The position numbers were made by a program, and so were the translations under genes. 64,000 nt of DNA from Streptomyces sp. NBC_00433 (GTDB lineage: Bacteria > Actinomycetota > Actinomycetes > Streptomycetales > Streptomycetaceae): positions 2,542,001-2,606,000 of the forward strand of contig CP107926.1 in the NCBI GenBank assembly GCA_036015235.1, given 5' to 3'. The notes beneath the pieces were generated by a model. It made no database searches and had not been told where the DNA came from. It saw only the letters and a list, made by a program, of their open reading frames with translations. Below, piece after piece: positions 53,883 to 62,992 of the stretch (positions are counted from its first letter, which is position 1; every line of letters starts with the position of its first letter).

Positions 53883-54575
53883 TCAGAAATCGAAACCGAG
53901 TTGTTCCCCTGAGTCGTCCGGATTGCGCACCTTCTTCAGGTGCTGCCAGCGCGGCATCGAGTCCAGGTACGACCACGACATCCGGTGCAGCGGTGTCGGC
54001 CCCAGCTCCTCAAGTGCCGAGCGGTGCACGGGCGAGGGGTAGCCCGCGTTGTCGCCGAAAGCGAACGGGGCGTAGTCCGCGCCGATTTCGGCCATCTCGC
54101 CGTCGCGCCGCACCTTGGCGATGACCGAGGCGGCGGCGACCGACACGCACGACATGTCGCCCTTGATCACCGTCCTGACCTGCCACGGCCCGCCGCCGCC
54201 GAGGTAGTTGTGCTTGCCGTCGAGTATGACCGCCTCCGGCGGCTCGGGCAGCCCGTCGAGGGCGCGCAGCGCCGCGAGCCGCAGGGCGGCCGTCATGCCC
54301 AGCTCGTCGATCTCCTCCGGGGACGCCTGGCCGAGCGCGTAGGAGGTGACCCAGCCGGCCAGCAGGGCTGCCAGCCGGGTGCGGCGCCTGGGGGTGATCA
54401 GCTTGGAGTCGGTGAGGCCTTCCGGCGGGCGGCGCAGACCCGTGACGGCGGCGCAGACGGTGACCGGTCCGGCCCAGGCGCCGCGCCCCACCTCGTCGAT
54501 GCCTGCGACGGTCTTCACGCCGAGCGTGGCACGCATCGAGCGCTCGACGGTGTGGGTGGGTGGTTGGTACGCCAT
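53883..54575 (-). CDS. rnhB: Ribonuclease HII
   Basis: A 230-residue RNase HII, which removes ribonucleotides and RNA primers from DNA. Motifs: [15 protein letters not shown] (first two acidic residues, DExGRG), [12 protein letters not shown] (DSK), a third Asp in ILDGKHNYL, and [20 protein letters not shown] with the fourth acidic residue. The C-terminus is [17 protein letters not shown] plus an acidic tail ending FDF. Length is normal for actinobacteria. In Streptomyces it lies near recQ and nrdJ, as here. Confidence 0.95.
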   Translation of the reverse strand: MAYQPPTHTVERSMRATLGVKTVAGIDEVGRGAWAGPVTVCAAVTGLRRPPEGLTDSKLITPRRRTRLAALLAGWVTSYALGQASPEEIDELGMTAALRLAALRALDGLPEPPEAVILDGKHNYLGGGGPWQVRTVIKGDMSCVSVAAASVIAKVRRDGEMAEIGADYAPFAFGDNAGYPSPVHRSALEELGPTPLHRMSWSYLDSMPRWQHLKKVRNPDDSGEQLGFDF

Positions 54576-54623
54576 GGCGGGGACCAGCCTACTCGCCGGT
54601 CGCCCGCCGCTTCCACGGGCCGA

Positions 54624-55529
54624 TCAGGACACCGCGGCCCAGTCGGGCAGTGCTTCGGTCCGCTCGGTCCATGCGGGCGGCGGTCCGCCGCCCGGCCGTG
54701 CCGCGACGATGCCGCCCACGATCGCGCAGGTCGTGTCGACATCGCCGCCCGCCTTCGCGGTGGTCCAGAACGCCTGCTCGTAGTTTCCGAGGTGGCGTGC
54801 GGCCGACCAGAGGGCGAAGGGCACGGTGTCATGGGCGCTGGTCCTGCGGCCGCAGCCGAGCACCGCGGCGACGGTGGCGACGTCGGCGTAGTCGAGCATG
54901 TCCCGGGCCCGGCGGATACCCGCCTGGACGGCGCTGCGCGGCACGATGTCGAGGACCGCGCCGAGCAGCTCGGAGGGGTCCTGCGGGCCGGCGGGGTCGG
55001 CGGCGAGCGCCGCCGCGGCGGCCACCGCCATGGCTCCGGCGACGGCCTCGCGGTGCTGGTGGGTGGTGTACGCCGAAATCTCGGCCTGGTGGCTGGCCTG
55101 GACGGGGTCTCCGGCGTACCAGGCGCCGAGCGGGGCCACCCGCATCGCGGCGCCGTTGCCCCAGGAACCCTGCCCGTTGAAGAGCCCGGCCGCCAGTTCC
55201 CGCCAGTCGGCGCCCTCCTGGCGGACGAGCCGCATCATGCGGTTGACGGCGGGGCCGTAGCCCCGGTCGAAGTCGTGGTGCTCGGCGAAGGACAGCGCGA
55301 GCGCGTCCTGGTCGATGCGGCCGTGGCGGGCGAGGACGGCCAGCACGGAGCAGGCCATCTCGGTGTCGTCGGTCCACTGCCAGGTGCCTGGCGGCAGTTC
55401 GCCGCTCTGCAGTGCGCTGTAGTGGGCCGGGACGAAGAACTGCGAGCCGAGGGCGTCGCCCACGGCAAGGCCTCGGAGGCTGGTGAGGGCGCGGGAGAGT
55501 CGCGCGGAGTGGGTGGTGTGAGCCGTCAT
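54624..55529 (-). CDS. ADP-ribosylglycohydrolase (DraG family)
   Basis: A 301-residue hydrolase that removes ADP-ribose from proteins or small molecules. Metal-site motifs: GDALGSQF, WTDDTEMAC, and GGDVDTTCAIVGGIVAA (canonical GGDTDT with Val for Thr). ATG 55529 is chosen because family members start close to LSRALTSLRGLAVGDALG; the longer frame to 55589 and its GTG also lack a clear ribosome site. The histidine phosphatase gene ends 56 bases upstream on the same strand, so the two may be co-transcribed. It is far from the macro/RES cluster, so a link is not claimed. Confidence 0.9.
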   Translation of the reverse strand: MTAHTTHSARLSRALTSLRGLAVGDALGSQFFVPAHYSALQSGELPPGTWQWTDDTEMACSVLAVLARHGRIDQDALALSFAEHHDFDRGYGPAVNRMMRLVRQEGADWRELAAGLFNGQGSWGNGAAMRVAPLGAWYAGDPVQASHQAEISAYTTHQHREAVAGAMAVAAAAALAADPAGPQDPSELLGAVLDIVPRSAVQAGIRRARDMLDYADVATVAAVLGCGRRTSAHDTVPFALWSAARHLGNYEQAFWTTAKAGGDVDTTCAIVGGIVAARPGGGPPPAWTERTEALPDWAAVS

Positions 55530-55585
55530 GTCGTCGGAAACTCTGGCATCGTGCCTGTTTCGGGTCAATCTCCTTGTGCCGAAAC

Positions 55586-56248
55586 TCACCCGTAGCTGCC
55601 GCCGGGCGGGCCCGGCGTGCGCCAGCGTTCGAACGGCCGGTCCATGACGTAGCGGCCGGACGGGCCGAGCAGCAGGGTGCGCGTCTCGGCGTTGTCCGGG
55701 TTGGACAGGGCCTCGAACTCCTCGACGGTCCAGTGGAACCAGCGCATGCAGAACAGCCGCATGGTGAGCCCGTGGGTGACGATCAGGACGTTCGTCGGGA
55801 AGTCCTCGTTGTCGAAGGCGCGGTAGAGGGTTTCCAGGAACGATCCGACCCGGTCGTAGACGTCGGCGCCGCTCTCCCCCATGGCGAAGCGGTAGAAGAA
55901 GTGGCCGTAGGCGTCACGCGCCTTGCGCTGCCGCTGGATGTCCTCGATGTCCTGCCAGTTGCCCCAGTCCTGCTCCCTGAGCCGAGGCTCCTCCTTGGCC
56001 CGGGTCAGGCGGGGGTCCAGGCGTAGCGCGCGATAGGTGTTCCAGGTGCGGCGGTAGGGGGACACGAAGGCCTGCACCCGCTCGTCGCCGAACAGCTGGC
56101 GCAGCCGCTCGCCGGCCTCGACGGCCTGGCGCATGCCGGTGGCGGTGAGTTCCAGGGCGTGGTCGGGCACCCGCGCGTAGATGGTGTCGTCCCTGTTGCC
56201 CTGGGACTCGCCGTGTCGGATCAGCACGATGCGGCGAGGGCGTCCCAT
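55586..56248 (-). CDS. Histidine phosphatase family protein
   Basis: A 220-residue phosphoglycerate-mutase-like phosphatase. The catalytic RHG motif is LIRHGESQGN, a second site is SPYRRTWNTY, the acid Glu region is EQDWGNWQ, and the second His is VTHGLTMRLF. ATG 56248 is chosen as the first Met before IVLIRHG; the longer frame to 56311 is not needed. Likely substrates are small phosphates or phosphosugars; none can be named. It precedes the DraG gene by 56 bases. Confidence 0.9.
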   Translation of the reverse strand: MGRPRRIVLIRHGESQGNRDDTIYARVPDHALELTATGMRQAVEAGERLRQLFGDERVQAFVSPYRRTWNTYRALRLDPRLTRAKEEPRLREQDWGNWQDIEDIQRQRKARDAYGHFFYRFAMGESGADVYDRVGSFLETLYRAFDNEDFPTNVLIVTHGLTMRLFCMRWFHWTVEEFEALSNPDNAETRTLLLGPSGRYVMDRPFERWRTPGPPGGSYG

Positions 56249-56351
56249 GGTGATCAGCCTATGGTGCGACCGGTTCAGCGGCTCGCCGGGACCGCCGACC
56301 AGGTCGCACACAGTGCCGCGTGTCGGGGCCGCCGCACGTCGGGCGCTCTGG

Positions 56352-57188
56352 TCAGCGCCTGGCCCCGGCAGGCCCCGCTATGAGGTGGTCCGACAATTCC
56401 CGCAGCTTTCGCCGGGCCTCCGGGTCGTACGCCTGCCGGTCGGCGCGCGCCTCGTCGAGTCCGTTGAAATAGCGCCCGCTTCCGGGATCCGCGGCATTGA
56501 TGAGCCGCAGCGTCGCCGTACCGCCCTCCTCGACGGTGCTCCACGGGCTGATGCCGACCTCACGCACCATCGCCGTGTCCATGAATGTGGCCGGGTGCAG
56601 CGCGTCCACCGTGACCCCCGTCCCGCGCAATTCCTCCGCGAGGTCGAAGGTGAACATGATCTGGGCGAGTTTGCTCTGGGAATACGCCCGCATCGCGTCG
56701 TAACCCGCGGCCAGCATCGGGTCGGCGAAGTCGACGGCATGCTGCCCGGCCGAGGCGACATTGACGATCCGGGACGGCGCGGACCCGATGAGCAGCGGCA
56801 GCAGCCGGCGCGTGAGCCGATATCCGGCCAGGTAATTCACCGCGAACCTGCGCTCGATCCCGAATGCGTCGACCTGCCGCCGCCCGCCGGGGGAGGCGCC
56901 GCCGATCCCCGCGTTGTTCACCAGCACATCGAGCCGGTCGGTGCGGGCGGCCACCTCGTCGGCCAGCCGGTCGACCTCGGGCAGCTCGGCGAGGTCGGCG
57001 AGCAGCACCTCGGCCCGGTCCTCACCGGTGGCCTCCCGCACCTCGCCGCACACCTCCTCCGCGCGCTTCGCGTCCCGACCGTGGATCAGGACCCGGTCGC
57101 CCGCCTCGGCAAGGCGCAGGGCCAGCCAGCGGCCCATTCCGTCGGTGGAGCCGGTGATCAGTACGGTCCGCCGACCGGCCCCGGTCAC
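56352..57188 (-). CDS. Short-chain dehydrogenase (SDR), coupled to second SDR
   Basis: A 278-residue SDR with all classical motifs: VLITGSTDGMGRWLAL (TGxxxGxG), VLVNNAGIGG (NNAG), the active Ser in IVNVASAGQ, and YSQSKLAQ (YxxxK). Cofactor choice is probably NADP(H) from the basic residues after the second strand (HGRDAKR). GTG 57188 overlaps the TGA of the SDR at 57185 (GTGA), so translation is coupled. The longer frame to 57377 is discarded. The pair probably acts on a xenobiotic or secondary metabolite under the divergent TetR regulator. Confidence 0.9.
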   Translation of the reverse strand: MTGAGRRTVLITGSTDGMGRWLALRLAEAGDRVLIHGRDAKRAEEVCGEVREATGEDRAEVLLADLAELPEVDRLADEVAARTDRLDVLVNNAGIGGASPGGRRQVDAFGIERRFAVNYLAGYRLTRRLLPLLIGSAPSRIVNVASAGQHAVDFADPMLAAGYDAMRAYSQSKLAQIMFTFDLAEELRGTGVTVDALHPATFMDTAMVREVGISPWSTVEEGGTATLRLINAADPGSGRYFNGLDEARADRQAYDPEARRKLRELSDHLIAGPAGARR

Positions 57189-57916
57189 AGGGCCTCGGGC
57201 CGCAGGCGCGACCCGCCGTCGACAGAGAGCACCACTCCGGTAGTGAAGGTCGCGCCGATCAGATACCCGATCGCCCCGGCGATGTCCTCCGGGCGCCCCA
57301 CCCGTCCGGCGGGAGCGGTCGCCGCGAAGCCGTCGAAGGTCTGCTGCCGGGCCTCGGCGTCCATCCAGTCCCACCACGGGGTGTCGATGATCCCCGGCGA
57401 CACCGCGTTGACCCGTATCGGCGCCAGTTCGACGGCCAGGACCGGGACCATCGCCTCGACGGCCGCGTTGACCGCGGCGAGTCCGGCCGTGCCGGGCCGC
57501 GCCGCGCCGGCCGAGCCCGCCGTGACGAAGGTGATCGTGCCACCGGGGCGCAGCGCCTTCAGCGCCGCTTGGGCGGCGATGGCCTGGGCCACCAGCTTGC
57601 CTTCCGCCGCGGCCCGCAGGTCGGCGATCGGCAGGTCGCCGAAGGGACCCGCGGCGGTGCTGCCGGTCACGGCCACCACCACATGGTCCACCCGGTCGAG
57701 CCCGGCGAAGAAGTCATGGGTGGCCGTCTCGTCCAGCGCGTCCAGCGACACGCCGGACGCGCCCTTCCCGAGCCGCGCGAGAGCGGCGTCCAGCCTGCTC
57801 TTGTCCCGGCCGGTGACGATCACCTCGCGGCCGGCCCGCAACTGCTCCTCCGCGGTGGCCAGGCCGATTCCCGATGTGCCGCCGATGACGACGACGCGTT
57901 CTGTCGATGCGGGCAT
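57185..57916 (-). CDS. SDR-fold protein lacking the catalytic Tyr/Lys
   Basis: A 243-residue Rossmann protein. The glycine motif VIGGTSGIGLATAE and the C-terminal VNAVSPGIIDTPWWD (the typical NxxxPG turn) are present. The YxxxK site is replaced: the region reads GTAGLAAVNAAVEAMVPVLA, with neither Tyr nor Lys. It may bind NAD(P) without redox activity, or use another mechanism. It is the promoter-proximal gene of a two-SDR operon divergent from a TetR regulator, with the operators at 57932-57980 directly upstream. Confidence 0.85.
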   Translation of the reverse strand: MPASTERVVVIGGTSGIGLATAEEQLRAGREVIVTGRDKSRLDAALARLGKGASGVSLDALDETATHDFFAGLDRVDHVVVAVTGSTAAGPFGDLPIADLRAAAEGKLVAQAIAAQAALKALRPGGTITFVTAGSAGAARPGTAGLAAVNAAVEAMVPVLAVELAPIRVNAVSPGIIDTPWWDWMDAEARQQTFDGFAATAPAGRVGRPEDIAGAIGYLIGATFTTGVVLSVDGGSRLRPEAL

Positions 57917-57931
57917 TGCGCTCCCCCATTA

Positions 57932-57980
57932 CGAGACATGCTGACTCGTTAAGAATATGCGAGACATCCTGCCTTGTAAA
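57932..57980. promoter_or_regulatory. Two directly repeated operator-like boxes for TetR
   Basis: CGAGACATGCTGACTCGTTAA (57932-57952; first 20 bases matter) and CGAGACATCCTGCCTTGTAA (57960-57979) repeat at a 28-bp interval. The first is also a dyad (ACGAG...CTCGT). They fill the 72-bp spacer between the SDR operon and the TetR gene, fitting dual repression. Confidence 0.6.
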
Positions 57981-57988
57981 GTGACCTC

Positions 57989-58588
57989 ATGGACGAGACA
58001 CCCGCGCGTGGCAGACCCCGCAGCGAGACGGCCAGACGCGCCGTGCTCGACGCGGCGCTGGAGCTGTGCCAGAGCGGCGGCTACCAGGGGCTGACGATGA
58101 AAGGCATCGCGGAGACCGCGGGAGTCGGCCGGCAGACCGTCTACCGCTGGTGGCCCGCGAAGCAGGACGTGCTGATCGACGCCCTGCGGGACCTCGGGCT
58201 GCGCAAGGCGGAGCACCTGGACCCCGAGACCGGCGACACGCTGCGCGACGTTCGCACGCTGCTCGACGCCACCTTCACGCTCACCACCTCCCTGACCGGC
58301 GAGGCGCTGGTCGGGCTGATGGCCGAGGCGCAGCACGACCCGGCGCTGTCGCACCGACTGCAGGCGACCGTCATCGGCCCGCGGCGCCAGGCACTGCGGG
58401 CGCTGCTGGCCCGCGGCGTGGCGGACGGCGCGCTCTCCGACGAGGCCGCCTCGCTCGACCTCGCCGTCGACTTCGCCTTCGGGACCATGTGGTATCGGCT
58501 GATCAGCCAGCACGCCCCGGTGGACACCGGACTGGCCGAGCAGATCACCGCGGCGCTCGCGACGCTGCTACGGCCTGCCACCGCGTGA
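57989..58588 (+). CDS. TetR-family transcriptional regulator
   Basis: A 199-residue repressor. The HTH spans residues 15-60: AVLDAALELCQSGGYQGLTM, then IAETAGVGRQTVYRWWPAKQ (recognition helix with conserved TVYRWW). The ligand domain is all-helical and ends LAEQITAALATLLRPA. It is transcribed divergently from the two SDR genes over a 72-bp region with paired operators, so it most likely represses them and itself until a ligand binds. The ligand is unknown. Confidence 0.9.
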   Translation: MDETPARGRPRSETARRAVLDAALELCQSGGYQGLTMKGIAETAGVGRQTVYRWWPAKQDVLIDALRDLGLRKAEHLDPETGDTLRDVRTLLDATFTLTTSLTGEALVGLMAEAQHDPALSHRLQATVIGPRRQALRALLARGVADGALSDEAASLDLAVDFAFGTMWYRLISQHAPVDTGLAEQITAALATLLRPATA

Positions 58589-58602
58589 GGGCGCCGCGGC
58601 GC

Positions 58603-59208
58603 TCACACCGTCCACGCCTGCACGACGTCGACCACGTCACCCGCGACGGACAGCACATCGCCGTCGAGGTCGGCCCGCTCCGACAGCCGGGCGACCGCCC
58701 CCTCGCGGTATTTGCCGTGCTCGGTGGCGGAATTCCACGCCGAAAGCACCACGAAGTCGTCTTCCGCACCCTGCGCGAAGACGCCGCGCAGCATGCCGGG
58801 TGAGCCTGCCATCGCGGGATTCCAGACGCGTTCCTGCATCTGGACGAAGTGGTCGACGCGCTCGGGGCGCACCTTGCACAGCGCCACCCGCAGCAGGTCG
58901 GCGTCGGAGAAGCGCGGCTCGAAGCCGACCTTCACGTCCAGCCTGGTGGTGAATATCCGCGCCGCCAGCATCTCGAACGTGCCGGCCTGCGTCGCCGCCA
59001 GGGCGTCGTGCGGCCCCGCCATGAAGGCGTCGTAGGAGGCCTTCCCGTCCCAGAAGGCGAAGAGGTGCGCCACACCGGGCTGGGAGCGGCTCCAGCCGCC
59101 GCCCTGTCCGTGGAAACCCGGCTGCTCCCTGAGCGCCGCCCATCTGCGCTGCCCCCGGTCGAACCCGGCCTGCTCGAGGACGCCGCAGCGTATCCACTTC
59201 ACCAACAC
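58603..59208 (-). CDS. YdbC-like dimeric alpha/beta-barrel protein
   Basis: A 201-residue protein with two dimeric alpha/beta-barrel (ABM-like) halves. The first is VKWIRCGVLEQAGFDRGQRR ... FHGQGGGWSRS. The second is LCKVRPERVDHFVQMQERVW ... FVVLSAWNSATEHGKYREG. GTG 59208 or GTG 59202 is the likely start; the frame to 59277 is an extension. Related proteins (DUF4937/YdbC type) are of unknown or monooxygenase-like function. It sits between the TetR/SDR module and the nrdJ terminator and faces the TetR gene tail to tail (14-bp gap). Confidence 0.7.
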   Translation of the reverse strand: MLVKWIRCGVLEQAGFDRGQRRWAALREQPGFHGQGGGWSRSQPGVAHLFAFWDGKASYDAFMAGPHDALAATQAGTFEMLAARIFTTRLDVKVGFEPRFSDADLLRVALCKVRPERVDHFVQMQERVWNPAMAGSPGMLRGVFAQGAEDDFVVLSAWNSATEHGKYREGAVARLSERADLDGDVLSVAGDVVDVVQAWTV

Positions 59209-59279
59209 CGCGCCATCGTAGTGGCGCGGAGGCCGGAGATCGTCCCCGCCCGCGAGACCGGTCCCCGCCGGGCGCACAC

Positions 59280-59319
59280 AGCGGTGGGGAGCGGGCCCGA
59301 AGGCCCGCTCCCCACCGCT
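59280..59319. terminator. nrdJ terminator (18-bp perfect stem)
   Basis: AGCGGTGGGGAGCGGGCC (59280-59297) pairs perfectly with 59302-59319 around a CGAA loop, 32 bases past the nrdJ stop. One of the strongest hairpins in the window. Confidence 0.85.
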
Positions 59320-59351
59320 GCTATTTGCCGGTCAGCCGGTCGACACCGCGG

Positions 59352-62231
59352 TCAGCTGCAGCCGCTGGTCGAGCCGCAGCCCTCGCACAGGTAGCAGCTG
59401 CCCGCGCGGCGCATCTTGGTGCCGCAGGAGAAGCACAGCGGAGCGTCGGCGTTGAGGCCGAGCTGGATCTCCAGCAGCTCCGTGGAATTGTGCGCCTCCT
59501 TGGGCGCCGGGGTGGCCGCGGGAGGCTTGGCCACGGTCAGTGGCGTGCGGGGCTCGACCTGCCGCGGTGCGGACTGGGCCAGGCCCTCCACGTCCACGTC
59601 GTCGTCGCCGGCCTCGTAGGAGCCGGTGTCGAGGTGCCGCTGCCGCTCGTCGGCGGAGTGGATGCCGAGCGCCGATCGGGTCTCGAAGGGCAGGAAGTCC
59701 AGCGCCAGGCGGCGGAAGATGTAGTCGACGATCGACTGCGCCATCCGCACGTCCGGGTCGTCCGTGAGTCCGGCCGGCTCGAAGCGCATGTTCGTGAACT
59801 TCGAGACGTAGGTCTCCAGCGGGACGCCGTACTGCATGCCCACCGAGACGGCGATGGAGAAGGCGTCCATCATGCCGGCGAGGGTGGAGCCCTGCTTGGA
59901 CATCTTCAGGAAGACCTCGCCCAGACCGTCGTCCGGGTACGAGTTCGCCGTCATGTAGCCCTCGGCGCCACCGACGGTGAAGGACGTGGTGATGCCGGGA
60001 CGCCCCTTGGGCAGGCGCTTGCGCACCGGGCGGTACTCGACGACCTTCTCGACCTGCGCGGGCGCCTGTGCCGCCTTCTCGGCCTTCGCCCCGTCCTTCT
60101 TCTTGGCCGAGAGCGGCTGGCCGACCTTGCAGTTGTCGCGGTAGATCGCCAGCGCCTTCAGGCCGAGCTTCCAGCCCTCGTAGTAGACCTCCTCGACCTC
60201 CTCGACGGTGGCCGTCTCCGGCAGGTTCACCGTCTTGGAGATGGCGCCGGACAGGAAGGGCTGGGCGGCGGCCATCATGCGCACGTGGCCCATGGCGGAG
60301 ATCGCGCGCTCGCCCATGGCGCAGTCGAAGACCTCGTAGTGCTCGTGCTTGAGGCCGGGCGCGTCGATCACGTTGCCGTGCTCGGCGATGTGGGCGACGA
60401 TCGCCTCGACCTGCTCGGGCTGGTAGCCGAGCCTGCGCAGCGACGTCGGGACCGTGTTGTTCACGATCTGCATCGAGCCGCCGCCGACGAGCTTCTTGAA
60501 CTTCACCAGGGCCAGGTCGGGTTCGACACCCGTGGTGTCGCAGTCCATCATCAGGCCGATCGTGCCGGTGGGCGCGAGGACCGAGGCCTGCGCATTGCGG
60601 AAGCCGTTCTTCTCGCCGAGCCGGATGACGTCCTGCCACGCCTCGGTCGCCGCGGCCCATACCGGGGTGTCCAGGTCGTCGACCCTGCGGGCGGCGCCGT
60701 TGGCGTCCGAGTGCTGCCTCATGACGCGCTTGTGGGCGTCGGCATTGCGGGCGTAGCCGTCGTAGGCGCCGACGACCGCGGCCAGTTCCGCGGACCGCCG
60801 GTAGGACGTACCGGTCATCAGGGAGGTGATGGCACCGGCGAGACCGCGGCCGCCGTCGGAGTCGTACGCGTGACCGGTCGCCATGAGCAGTGCGCCCAGG
60901 TTGGCGTATCCGATGCCCAGCTGGCGGAAGGCGCGGGTGGTCTCGCCGATCTTCTCGGTCGGGAAGTCGGCGAAGGAGATGGAGATGTCCATCGCGGTGA
61001 TGACCAGCTCGACGACCTTCGCGAAGCGCTCCGCGTCGAAGGACTGGTTGCCCTCGCCGTCGTCGCGCAGGAACTTCAGCAGGTTCAGCGAGGCCAGGTT
61101 GCAGCTGGAGTTGTCCAGGTGCATGTACTCACTGCACGGGTTGGACGCCGTGATCCGGCCCGTCTCCGGCGAAGTGTGCCAGTGGTTGATCGTGTCGTCG
61201 TACTGGATGCCCGGGTCGGCGCACGCCCAGGCCGCCTCGGCCAGCTTGCGGAACAGCGACCGCGCGTCGACCTCCTCGATGACGTCGCCGGTCATCCTGG
61301 CGCGCAGGCCGAACGGCGCCCCCGCCTCGTACGCCTTCATGAACTCGTCGTTGACCCGCACCGAGTTGTTGGCGTTCTGGTACTGGACGGACGTGATGTC
61401 GTCGCCGCCCAGGTCCATGTCGAAGCCCGCGTCACGCAGGGCGCGGATCTTCTCCTCCTCCTTGACCTTCGTCTCGATGAAGGCCTCGACGTCCGGGTGG
61501 TCGACGTCCAGGACGACCATCTTGGCGGCGCGGCGGGTGGCACCGCCCGACTTGATGGTGCCCGCGGACGCGTCGGCGCCGCGCATGAAGGAGACCGGCC
61601 CCGAGGCGTTGCCGCCCGAGGAGAGCAGTTCCTTGGAGGAGCGGATGCGGGACAGGTTCAGGCCTGCGCCAGAGCCGCCCTTGAAGATCATGCCCTCTTC
61701 CTTGTACCAGTCGAGGATCGACTCCATGGAGTCGTCGACGGACAGGATGAAGCACGCCGAGACCTGCTGGGGCTGAGCGGTGCCGACGTTGAACCAGACC
61801 GGCGAGTTGAAGCTGAAGACCTGGTGCAGCAGCGCGTAGGTCAGCTCGTGCTCGAAGACCTCGGCCTCGTCGGGGGAACCGAAGTAGCCGTGCTTCTCGC
61901 CCGCCTTGCGGTAGGTGAGCACCACCCGGTCGATCAGCTGCTTCAGGCTCTTCTCGCGCTGCGGGCTGCCCACCGCGCCGCGGAAGTACTTGCTGGTGAC
62001 GATGTTGACCGCGTTCACCGACCAGAAGTCGGGGAACTCGACGCCACGCTGCTCGAAGTTGATCGAACCGTCGCGCCAGTTGGTCATGACGACGTCACGG
62101 TGCTCCCAGACCACTTCGTCGTACGGATGCACGCCGGGGGTGGTGTGGATGCGCTCCATGCGCAGGCCCTTGCTCGTCTTGGACCCCTTGGTGCGGGAAC
62201 CGCGTGCCGGGCCGCTCGTCGTCTCTGTCAT
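59352..62231 (-). CDS. nrdJ: Adenosylcobalamin-dependent (class II) ribonucleotide reductase
   Basis: A 959-residue NrdJ. It reduces ribonucleotides to deoxyribonucleotides using coenzyme B12. Motifs: active-site region NPCSEYMHLDNSSCNLASLN, the substrate/allosteric segment GMIFKGGSGAGLNLSRIRSS, LAPTGTIGLMMDCDTTG, and a C-terminal zinc ribbon (CFSCGTKM ... CYLCEGCGSTSGCS) holding the redox cysteines. ATG 62231 begins MTETTSGPARGSRTKGSKTS, a species-variable lead. Gene order nrdR-nrdJ on one strand with 117 bp between is typical of Streptomyces and suggests one transcript controlled by NrdR. No B12 riboswitch is seen upstream, as expected for this operon. The terminator at 59280 follows. Confidence 0.95.
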   Translation of the reverse strand: MTETTSGPARGSRTKGSKTSKGLRMERIHTTPGVHPYDEVVWEHRDVVMTNWRDGSINFEQRGVEFPDFWSVNAVNIVTSKYFRGAVGSPQREKSLKQLIDRVVLTYRKAGEKHGYFGSPDEAEVFEHELTYALLHQVFSFNSPVWFNVGTAQPQQVSACFILSVDDSMESILDWYKEEGMIFKGGSGAGLNLSRIRSSKELLSSGGNASGPVSFMRGADASAGTIKSGGATRRAAKMVVLDVDHPDVEAFIETKVKEEEKIRALRDAGFDMDLGGDDITSVQYQNANNSVRVNDEFMKAYEAGAPFGLRARMTGDVIEEVDARSLFRKLAEAAWACADPGIQYDDTINHWHTSPETGRITASNPCSEYMHLDNSSCNLASLNLLKFLRDDGEGNQSFDAERFAKVVELVITAMDISISFADFPTEKIGETTRAFRQLGIGYANLGALLMATGHAYDSDGGRGLAGAITSLMTGTSYRRSAELAAVVGAYDGYARNADAHKRVMRQHSDANGAARRVDDLDTPVWAAATEAWQDVIRLGEKNGFRNAQASVLAPTGTIGLMMDCDTTGVEPDLALVKFKKLVGGGSMQIVNNTVPTSLRRLGYQPEQVEAIVAHIAEHGNVIDAPGLKHEHYEVFDCAMGERAISAMGHVRMMAAAQPFLSGAISKTVNLPETATVEEVEEVYYEGWKLGLKALAIYRDNCKVGQPLSAKKKDGAKAEKAAQAPAQVEKVVEYRPVRKRLPKGRPGITTSFTVGGAEGYMTANSYPDDGLGEVFLKMSKQGSTLAGMMDAFSIAVSVGMQYGVPLETYVSKFTNMRFEPAGLTDDPDVRMAQSIVDYIFRRLALDFLPFETRSALGIHSADERQRHLDTGSYEAGDDDVDVEGLAQSAPRQVEPRTPLTVAKPPAATPAPKEAHNSTELLEIQLGLNADAPLCFSCGTKMRRAGSCYLCEGCGSTSGCS

Positions 62232-62348
62232 TCCGCCTCCCTATACGGGCGAAAACGCCCTGATGTGCGCGGTTCTTCCCGCAGCACGGTGTTGTCCACG
62301 GCCGGCGCGCGTCGCGCTCCGGCGGAAAATCTGTGTCCTGCGCGCCGC

Positions 62349-62861
62349 TCAGTCGGCGGCGGATGCGGGCGCGGGGACACCGAGGTCCTCGTCGAGCCCG
62401 CCAGGAGTGGTGGGTGGCAACTGCTCGCGCAGCTCCGTGATGGCCCTCTCGAAGTCCTCGAGCGAGTCGAAGGCGCGGTAGACCGAGGCGAACCGCAGGT
62501 AGGCGACGAGGTCGAGGTCCTGGAGCGGACCGAGTATGGCCAGTCCCACGTCGTGGGTCGACAGCTCCGCGCTGCCGGTGGCCCTGACCGCCTCCTCGAC
62601 CCGCTGCCCGAGCTGGGCGAGGGCGTCCTCGGTGACGGGACGGCCCTGGCAAGCCTTGCGCACGCCGGCGATCACCTTGCCGCGGCTGAACGGTTCCGTG
62701 ACGCCGCTGCGCTTGATCACCATCAGTGACGCGGTCTCCACGGTGGTGAACCGGCGACCGCAGTCGGGACACTGGCGACGCCGGCGGATCGAGGCACCGT
62801 CATCGGTGGTGCGGCTGTCGACGACACGGCTGTCCGGGTGACGGCAGAAGGGGCAGTGCAT
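62349..62861 (-). CDS. nrdR: Transcriptional repressor NrdR
   Basis: A 170-residue regulator of ribonucleotide reductase genes. The zinc ribbon is [18 protein letters not shown] and [12 protein letters not shown]; the ATP-cone follows ([39 protein letters not shown]). ATG 62861 is chosen because it starts the zinc ribbon and has AGGA upstream; the frame to 62963 is an extension. NrdR binds ATP/dATP and then paired NrdR boxes. Two candidate boxes lie upstream (62993-63008 and 63024-63039), so nrdRJ is probably autoregulated. Confidence 0.95.
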   Translation of the reverse strand: MHCPFCRHPDSRVVDSRTTDDGASIRRRRQCPDCGRRFTTVETASLMVIKRSGVTEPFSRGKVIAGVRKACQGRPVTEDALAQLGQRVEEAVRATGSAELSTHDVGLAILGPLQDLDLVAYLRFASVYRAFDSLEDFERAITELREQLPPTTPGGLDEDLGVPAPASAAD

Positions 62862-62992
62862 CGTTCCTACTCCCTCCCTCACTCCATGGTGAGCGCGCGA
62901 CAAGACCGCTTCCGCGGTGTCGTGCGACCCCGTGAAGCAGCCCCAAGCATAGGTGACGGCCACTGCGTTGGACCCGCCGGGGTCCCTGTCGG

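Noticed and set aside
54624-55529. Linking the DraG-type hydrolase functionally to the macro/RES cluster
   Set aside because: Nearly 40 kb apart, in a conserved core region with a different partner gene.
59325-62729. A 1134-codon open frame on the plus strand opposite nrdJ
   Set aside because: It mirrors nrdJ/nrdR codons, has no domain and is a product of high third-position GC.
62945-62975. GGCCACTGCG resembling the GCCACTG box of a cobalamin riboswitch near nrdRJ
   Set aside because: It is on the strand opposite to nrdR and lacks the other conserved boxes; Streptomyces nrdRJ is not known to be riboswitch-controlled.
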